Positions 61,901 through 64,000 of a stretch of DNA of 64,000 nucleotides are shown piece after piece; within the stretch, counting starts at the first letter, position 1; every line of letters begins with the position of its first letter. The notes under the pieces were generated by a model. That model ran no database searches, had not been told where the DNA came from, and was given only the letters and a program-made list of their open reading frames with translations. The stretch is from Mimachlamys varia (Eukaryota; Mollusca; Bivalvia; Pectinida; Pectinidae): positions 12,768,001 to 12,832,000 of the forward strand of contig OX392527.1 in the NCBI GenBank assembly GCA_947623455.1, written 5' to 3'. A program made the translations under genes and the position numbers.

Positions 61901-64000
61901 AGTTGTCTCAATCAGTGATGGGGCTAACAGTTCACAATTGTCTCAATCAGTACTAGGGCTAACAGTTCACAGTTGTCTCAATCAGTGATAGGGCTAACAG
62001 TTCACAGTTGTCTCAATCAGTAATAGGGCTAATGGTTGACAGTTGTCTCAATGAGTTATGGTGCTAATAGTTGACAGTTGTCTCAATCAGTAATAGGGCT
62101 AACAGTTCCCAGTTGTCTCAATCAGTAATGGGGCTAACAGTTCACAGATGTCTCAATCAGTGATGGGGCTAACAGTTCCCAGTTGTCTCAATCAGTGATG
62201 AGGCTAACAGTTCCCAGTTGTCTCAATCAGTGATGGGGCTAACAGTTCACAGTTGTCTCAATCAGTAATAGGGCTAACAGTAATAGTGCTAATAGTTGAC
62301 AGTTGTCCGAATCAATAATAGGGCTAACAGTGCCCAGTTGTCTCAATCAGTGATGGGGCTAACAGTTCCCAGCTGTCTCAATCAGTGATGGGGCTAACAG
62401 TTCCCAGTTGTCTCAATCAGTGATGGGGATAACAGTTCACAATTGTCTCAATCAGTAATAGGGCTAACAGTTCCCAGTTGTCTCAATCAGTGATTGGGAT
62501 AACAGTTCCCAGTTGTCTCAATCAGTGATAGGGCTAACAGTTCATAGTTGTCTCACTCAGTAATAGGGCTAACAGTAATAGTGCTAATAGTTGACAGTTG
62601 TCTCAATGAGCTATGGTGCTAATAGTTGACAGTTGTCCGAATCAATAATAGGGCTAACAGTGCCCAGTTGTCTCAATCAGTGATGGGGCTAACAGTTCCC
62701 AGTTGTCTCAATCAGTGATGGGGCTAACAGTTCCCAGTTGTCTCAATCAGTAATAGGGCTAACAGTTCACAATTGTCTCAATTAATAATAGGGCTAACAG
62801 TGCCCAGTTGTCTCAATCAGTGATGGGGCTAACAGTTCACAATTGTCTCAATCAGTACTAGGGCTAACAGTTCACAGTTGTCTCAATCAGTGATAGGGCT
62901 AATGGTTGACAGTTGTCTCAATGAGTTATGGTGCTAATAGTTGACAGTTGTCCGAATCAATAATAAGGCTAACAGAACCCAGTTGTCTCAATCAGTGATG
63001 GGGCTAACAGTTCCCAGTTGTCTCAATCAGTGATGGGGCTTACAGTTCCCAGTTGTCTCAATCAGTAATAGGGCTAACAGTTCACAATTGTCTCAATCAG
63101 TAATGGGGCTAACAGTTCACAGTTGTCTCAATCAGTGATGGGGCTAACAGTTCCCAGTTGTCTCAATCAGTGATGGGGCTAACAGTTCCCAGTTGTCTCA
63201 ATCAGTAATAGGGCTAACAGTTCCCAGTTGTCTCAATCAGTAATGGGGCTAACAGTTCACAGATGTCTCAATCAGTGATGGGGCTAACAGTTCCCAGTTG
63301 TCTAAATCAGTGATGAGGCTAACAGTTCCCAGTTGTCTCAATCAGTGATGGGGCTAACAGTTCACAATTGTCTCAATCAGTAATAGGGCTAACAGTTCCC
63401 AGTTGTCTCAATCAGTGATGGGGCTAACAGTTCCCAGTTGTCTCAATCAGTAATAGGGCTATCAGTTGACAGTTGTCCGAATCAATAATAGGGCTAACAG
63501 TTCACAGTTGTCTCAATCAGTGATGGGGCTAACAGTTCACAGTTGTCTCAATCAGTAATAGGGCTAACAGTTCCCAGTTGTCTCAATCAGTGATGGGGCT
63601 AACAGTTCCCAGTTGTCTCAATCAGTGATGGGGCTAACAGTTCACAGTTGTCTCAATCAGTAATGGGGCTAACAGTTCCCAGTTGTCTCAATCAGTAATA
63701 GGGCTAACAGTTCCCAGTTGTCTCAATCAGTGACGGGGGGAACAGTTCACAGTTGTCTCAATCAGTGATGGGGCTAACAGTTCACAGTTGTCTCGATCAG
63801 TTATAGGGCTAACAGTAATAGTGCTAATAGTTGACAGTTGTCTCAATGAGTTATGGTGCTCATAGTTGACAGTTGTCCGAATCAATAATAGGGCTAACAG
63901 TTCCCAGTTGTCTCAATCAGTGATGGGGCTAACAGTTCCCAGTTGTCTCAATCAGTGATGGGGCTAACAGTTCATAGTTGTCTCAATCAGTGATGGGGCT
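40943..64000. repeat. 35-bp satellite with higher-order structure, beyond 23 kb
   Basis: About 660 copies of a 35-bp unit (CTAACAGTTCACAGTTGTCT then CAATCAGTGATGGGG), running off the right edge. Variants (AGTAATAGGG, ATTGTCTC, AGATGTCTC, TGTCCGAATCAATAATAGG, AGTAATAGTGCTAATAGTTG) appear in fixed order over kilobases. Blocks near 43.8-44.9 kb recur at 47.7-48.8 kb (offset 3,900), 46.8-50.6 kb recurs at 56.0-59.9 kb (offset 9,223), and 50.7-53.5 kb at 61.1-63.9 kb (offset about 10,383). It lies inside an intron, because the exon at 40,655 starts in phase 1. No gene or other feature was seen in it. Confidence 0.96.

Noticed and set aside
40943..64000. CRISPR-like array
   Set aside because: The units are directly adjacent 35-bp repeats with no unique spacers, in animal DNA with introns. 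It is a satellite.

Overview
The window is animal nuclear DNA, most likely from a bivalve or other mollusc. It carries the middle part of one large multi-exon gene on the minus strand. Its coding exons have canonical GT-AG borders and are joined in phase 1 through most of the receptor's outer region. The protein is a polycystin-1 / receptor-for-egg-jelly (REJ) type giant. The molluscan guess rests on this domain mix and on dispersed repeats with CAAGAGGCCC ends and inverted CACCTGAG/CTCAGGTG ends, a style I associate with bivalve genomes. The species cannot be named from the sequence.

I place 19 exons, about 8.1 kb and about 2,690 codons, transcribed from right to left (40,843 down to 867). 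The order is: a laminin-G-like (LamG) domain split over two exons, a short fibrinogen-like segment, a second LamG, a C-type lectin domain over two exons, three more LamG exons, a PAN/apple-like exon, one 2,980-nt exon with a WSC domain, about seven PKD repeats and the start of the REJ module, three exons completing REJ, then small helical exons that should lead to a GAIN/GPS region. Both ends of the gene lie outside the window: the first exon seen starts in phase 1 and the last ends on a donor. Exon phases agree at every junction except 14,056/11,474.

Roughly two thirds of the window is tandem repeat. Each larger intron holds its own minisatellite with its own unit (20 to 72 bp). The striking pattern is that eight arrays (units of 28, 40, 43, 33, 40, 45, 57 and 47 bp) each run into an exon edge, and their unit contains a copy of that exon's own splice site: a donor in six cases, an acceptor in two. 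The genuine site is the terminal copy. Decoy splice sites by the dozen therefore sit beside the real ones. A 35-bp satellite with kilobase-scale higher-order duplications fills 40,943 to the right edge, more than 23 kb, inside an intron.

The remaining intron sequence holds dispersed, probably non-autonomous elements near 1.6-5.8, 10.3-11.0, 14.9-15.6, 19.4-20.3 and 36.3-36.6 kb. A tandem pair of about 789-bp elements with a long 3' hairpin is inserted in the acceptor-derived array at 27.1-28.8 kb. No RNA gene, CRISPR array, promoter or terminator was found.
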